Shown: piece by piece, positions 62,562 to 64,000 of the stretch
How the letters are laid out: every line of letters starts with the position of its first letter
Numbering within the stretch: the stretch's first letter is position 1
Assembly: GCA_021324115.1 (NCBI GenBank)
Contig: JAJPJS010000025.1
Coordinates: 264,343-328,342 of the forward strand
Origin: Nitrososphaerota archaeon
GTDB taxonomy: Archaea; Thermoproteota; Nitrososphaeria; Conexivisphaerales; DTJL01
Direction: 5' to 3'
Length of the DNA: 64,000 nucleotides
Position numbers and translations under genes: made by a program
The notes under the pieces: model-generated
Databases searched by the model: none
Told to the model about the DNA's origin: nothing
Seen by the model: only the letters and a program-made list of their open reading frames with translations

Positions 62562-62880
62562 CCTTCGCGAATGAAATGCTGCCTTCCTTCATCGTTAGCT
62601 CATACATGTCATTCACTTCAAAGCGAACCCCAAGCATGTCATACTCATTCTCGGACATTATCATTGTCATTTTGGGGATAACCATATCCCGGATTCCTTG
62701 AATGGGAAGGCCGAACCCCTGAAGCTGGGAAAGTATTCCCTGCACCATCTGGGCTTCTTCACCATACCCGCGCTGGGGAGGCTGTCTCCTTCTCACTTCA
62801 ACCAATTCTATCTGTTTGCCCAGCTTGCCAGTTTCAGGGTCGGTATAGCTGCTGACTCTGTTCACTTTGATGAGTACCAT
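62545..62880 (-). CDS. Possible arcadin-1-like protein
   Basis: A 111-residue protein beginning with KVNRVSSYTDPETGKLGKQIELVEVRRR, which resembles what I recall of arcadin-1, a small protein linked to the crenactin cytoskeleton in TACK archaea. The middle (AQMVQGILSQLQGFGLPIQGIRD) is helical and the end is beta. No crenactin or other arcadin gene is present. The identification rests on memory of the N-terminal pattern and could be wrong. ATG start. Confidence 0.45.
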   Translation of the reverse strand: MVLIKVNRVSSYTDPETGKLGKQIELVEVRRRQPPQRGYGEEAQMVQGILSQLQGFGLPIQGIRDMVIPKMTMIMSENEYDMLGVRFEVNDMYELTMKEGSISFAKATEPI

Positions 62881-63434
62881 GGAGAGCAGAGAACATTATT
62901 ACATTCTTATCCTTTTTGGATGGAGGGTATTTACACCTGCGTAGGTAACCCTGAGAGAGGGATTTTTGATAAACTTCGAAAGCGACGCTTTCAGATAGTG
63001 GACAAATATAAAAGAAGGGGGCTTGCTTAATGGAAACAGGAATGTGTCAAACCTTACTTATGTGAATGATGACAAGCTCATGTTCAAGTTGAACTTAAAT
63101 GTGAAAAGATAGTCTGATTCAGTCCAAATCGACTAAAACACTGCTTAAGTTGCGGAAGATGTTTGAGAAACAACGGAAGCCGGGCAAACATCCAGTTGTC
63201 TTATTTTAGGCATGCCTCCGTCTGCTACAAGAGCAAGAAATGCTGTGAAGAGGGCAGGAACTATTATTTTTCACGCACTGAAAGCTTCGGAATCCTTCTT
63301 TGACTTGAGCTCTGTCCACATTGTGATCATCGAATTCAATGCAAGGAGCACGCCTACAGATGTGACAAATTGTTTAACGCTCGTTCCCTTCCCGCGCCTC
63401 CGCCTATTTATTTTTTATAGGATTACTTTAAGGA
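62881..63434. other. Long intergenic region, no confident gene
   Basis: I see no convincing gene. Items present: an odd-length perfect palindrome, GAAAGCG-A-CGCTTTC, at 62978-62992; a two-way AT element CTATTTATTTTTTATAGG at 63402-63419; and on the minus strand a small hydrophobic frame ending at 63271 (ALNSMITMWTELKSKKDSEA) that has only a weak GTG start at 63351 after an open stretch without a start codon. The last could be a real short membrane peptide with a non-standard start. Confidence 0.4.
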
Positions 63435-63626
63435 ATGTTAGCTGCTTTGGCGATGATTGAGGTATCTATTCTTGGCCCGACACTGCTGGTCTACGTCTAT
63501 GTGAGGGGCGCGAGGAATCGCGAAATCAACCCAAAAAGCCTGGATAAGCGAGAAGAAGGAAGAGCTAAACCTCGAGAAACCGTACAGATCAGTAATGTCT
63601 TGACGATAATGGTCTATAGTTTCTGA
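63435..63626 (+). CDS. Possible small membrane protein
   Basis: A 63-residue frame with one N-terminal hydrophobic helix (LAALAMIEVSILGPTLLVYVYV) and a charged tail (RNREINPKSLDKREEGRAKP). The AT-rich TATA-like element at 63402-63419 is at the right distance for a leaderless start at ATG 63435. No family known. Confidence 0.42.
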   Translation: MLAALAMIEVSILGPTLLVYVYVRGARNREINPKSLDKREEGRAKPRETVQISNVLTIMVYSF

Positions 63627-63670
63627 TATTATGTATTTTAGGCAGTAACAAGTCAAGTATTGCTCGGGGT

Positions 63671-63859
63671 ATGAAGGTACTCAAGATACTCTCTATCCTG
63701 CAGATAATCTGCAGTGCTGTAGTCATGCTACTGATTCTCGCAGTCGCGGTCTCGTTCAAGGTGCCGCCTGCCCTGTACCTGTTATTCAGTATCGGCGTCT
63801 TTATATTCTCGATAGCAGGCTACATGGTAAGGGACAGCGAGAAAAAGAATCAGACATAA
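63671..63859 (+). CDS. Small two-helix membrane protein
   Basis: A 62-residue protein with two hydrophobic segments (KILSILQIICSAVVMLLILAV and ALYLLFSIGVFIFSIAGY) and a charged tail (RDSEKKNQ). The codon pattern and helix hairpin look genuine. The ATG at 63671 follows GGGGT. Function unknown. Confidence 0.55.
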   Translation: MKVLKILSILQIICSAVVMLLILAVAVSFKVPPALYLLFSIGVFIFSIAGYMVRDSEKKNQT

Positions 63860-63984
63860 GGTCCCAGAAGGACATCAATTGAGGTCTCGTTTCTTATACC
63901 TTCATTATCTGTAACGGCAACACAGTAAGTACTCCGCGCCTCCTGCCGGCATGTTGGATCGCTTCCACGCTGGATATGCATATC
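63850..63984 (-). pseudogene. Possible fragment of a PKD-like surface protein
   Basis: On the minus strand a frame ending with TGA at 63850-63852 encodes VAVTDNEGIRNETSIDVLLG, which looks like the last strand of a PKD or Ig-like domain. Upstream, near 63987, the same frame has a TAG stop, so this is either a decayed end of a surface protein or chance. It overlaps the end of the small membrane protein gene by 10 bp. Confidence 0.25.
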
Positions 63985-64000
63985 AACCTACATCAAACTT

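Noticed and set aside
1-64000. CRISPR arrays, rRNA operons, replication origin repeats
   Set aside because: No regularly spaced direct repeats, no rRNA-like conserved stretches and no clustered origin boxes were seen by eye; a computed search could still find weak cases.

Overview
The window is a gene-dense stretch of archaeal chromosome. It encodes TFB, aIF1, an archaeal-type hypoxanthine phosphoribosyltransferase, an L12-free set of housekeeping genes with many leaderless TATA promoters, and frequent GTG and TTG starts. A full-length GuaA, Lrp-like and membrane-bound winged-helix regulators and a possible arcadin-1 lean towards a TACK or Nitrososphaeria-like lineage, but Thermoplasmata cannot be excluded. 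A very large sedolisin (S53, a family of acid proteases), a subtilisin and several secreted single-anchor proteins fit an acid-living heterotroph. I saw no rRNA, tRNA, CRISPR array or insertion sequence.

Layout. 1-4.5 kb: end of a DUF1512-like gene, a deacetylase / adenosine-specific kinase / unknown operon, then tfb. 4.6-6.8 kb: an overlapping aIF1 / zinc-ribbon / CPBP protease / dCTP-deaminase-like operon. 6.9-11.3 kb: membrane proteins, a winged-helix protein and a DUF47-PiT phosphate transport pair. 11.4-17 kb: metallophosphoesterase, subtilisin, then two NAD salvage genes (nicotinate phosphoribosyltransferase and NadE) divergently arranged; NadE is interrupted by a mini-intein. 17-20.9 kb: an AT-rich patch with an Lrp-like regulator, a small hydrophobic peptide gene and a surface protein. 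20-26 kb: thiolase and fused hydroxyacyl-CoA dehydrogenase/enoyl-CoA hydratase, plus an SSS transporter. 26-35 kb: rhomboid, kbl, guaA, hpt, DEAD-box helicase, tdh and small zinc-ribbon membrane proteins. 35-38 kb: a probable S-layer or stalk protein. 38.2-44.6 kb: a molybdenum (or tungsten) locus. 44.7-64 kb: ABC exporter, Hsp20, sedolisin, acyl-CoA dehydrogenase and CoxG, a resolvase-like regulator, a PKD receptor-like protein, a response regulator, Sua5, a NurA-like nuclease, a phosphatase and a possible arcadin-1.

Most notable. (1) The molybdenum locus joins a ModABC/WtpABC importer, a divergent ModE-type regulator and two tandem genes that look like the MosA and MosB subunits of the Azotobacter-type molybdenum storage protein. 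A perfect inverted repeat with bacterial ModE-like CGTTAT/ATAACG ends lies between the modA TATA box and its start. The cluster reads as sensing, uptake and storage of molybdate in an archaeon. (2) NadE carries a 163-residue mini-intein inside its most conserved motif. (3) Two regulator-like proteins have unusual architecture: a winged helix joined to a lone TFIIB-type cyclin repeat, and a serine-recombinase fold with its catalytic residues replaced.

Metabolically, the acyl-CoA dehydrogenase, FadB-like fusion and thiolase supply beta-oxidation. Tdh and Kbl together turn threonine into glycine and acetyl-CoA. GuaA and Hpt share a promoter region in purine metabolism.
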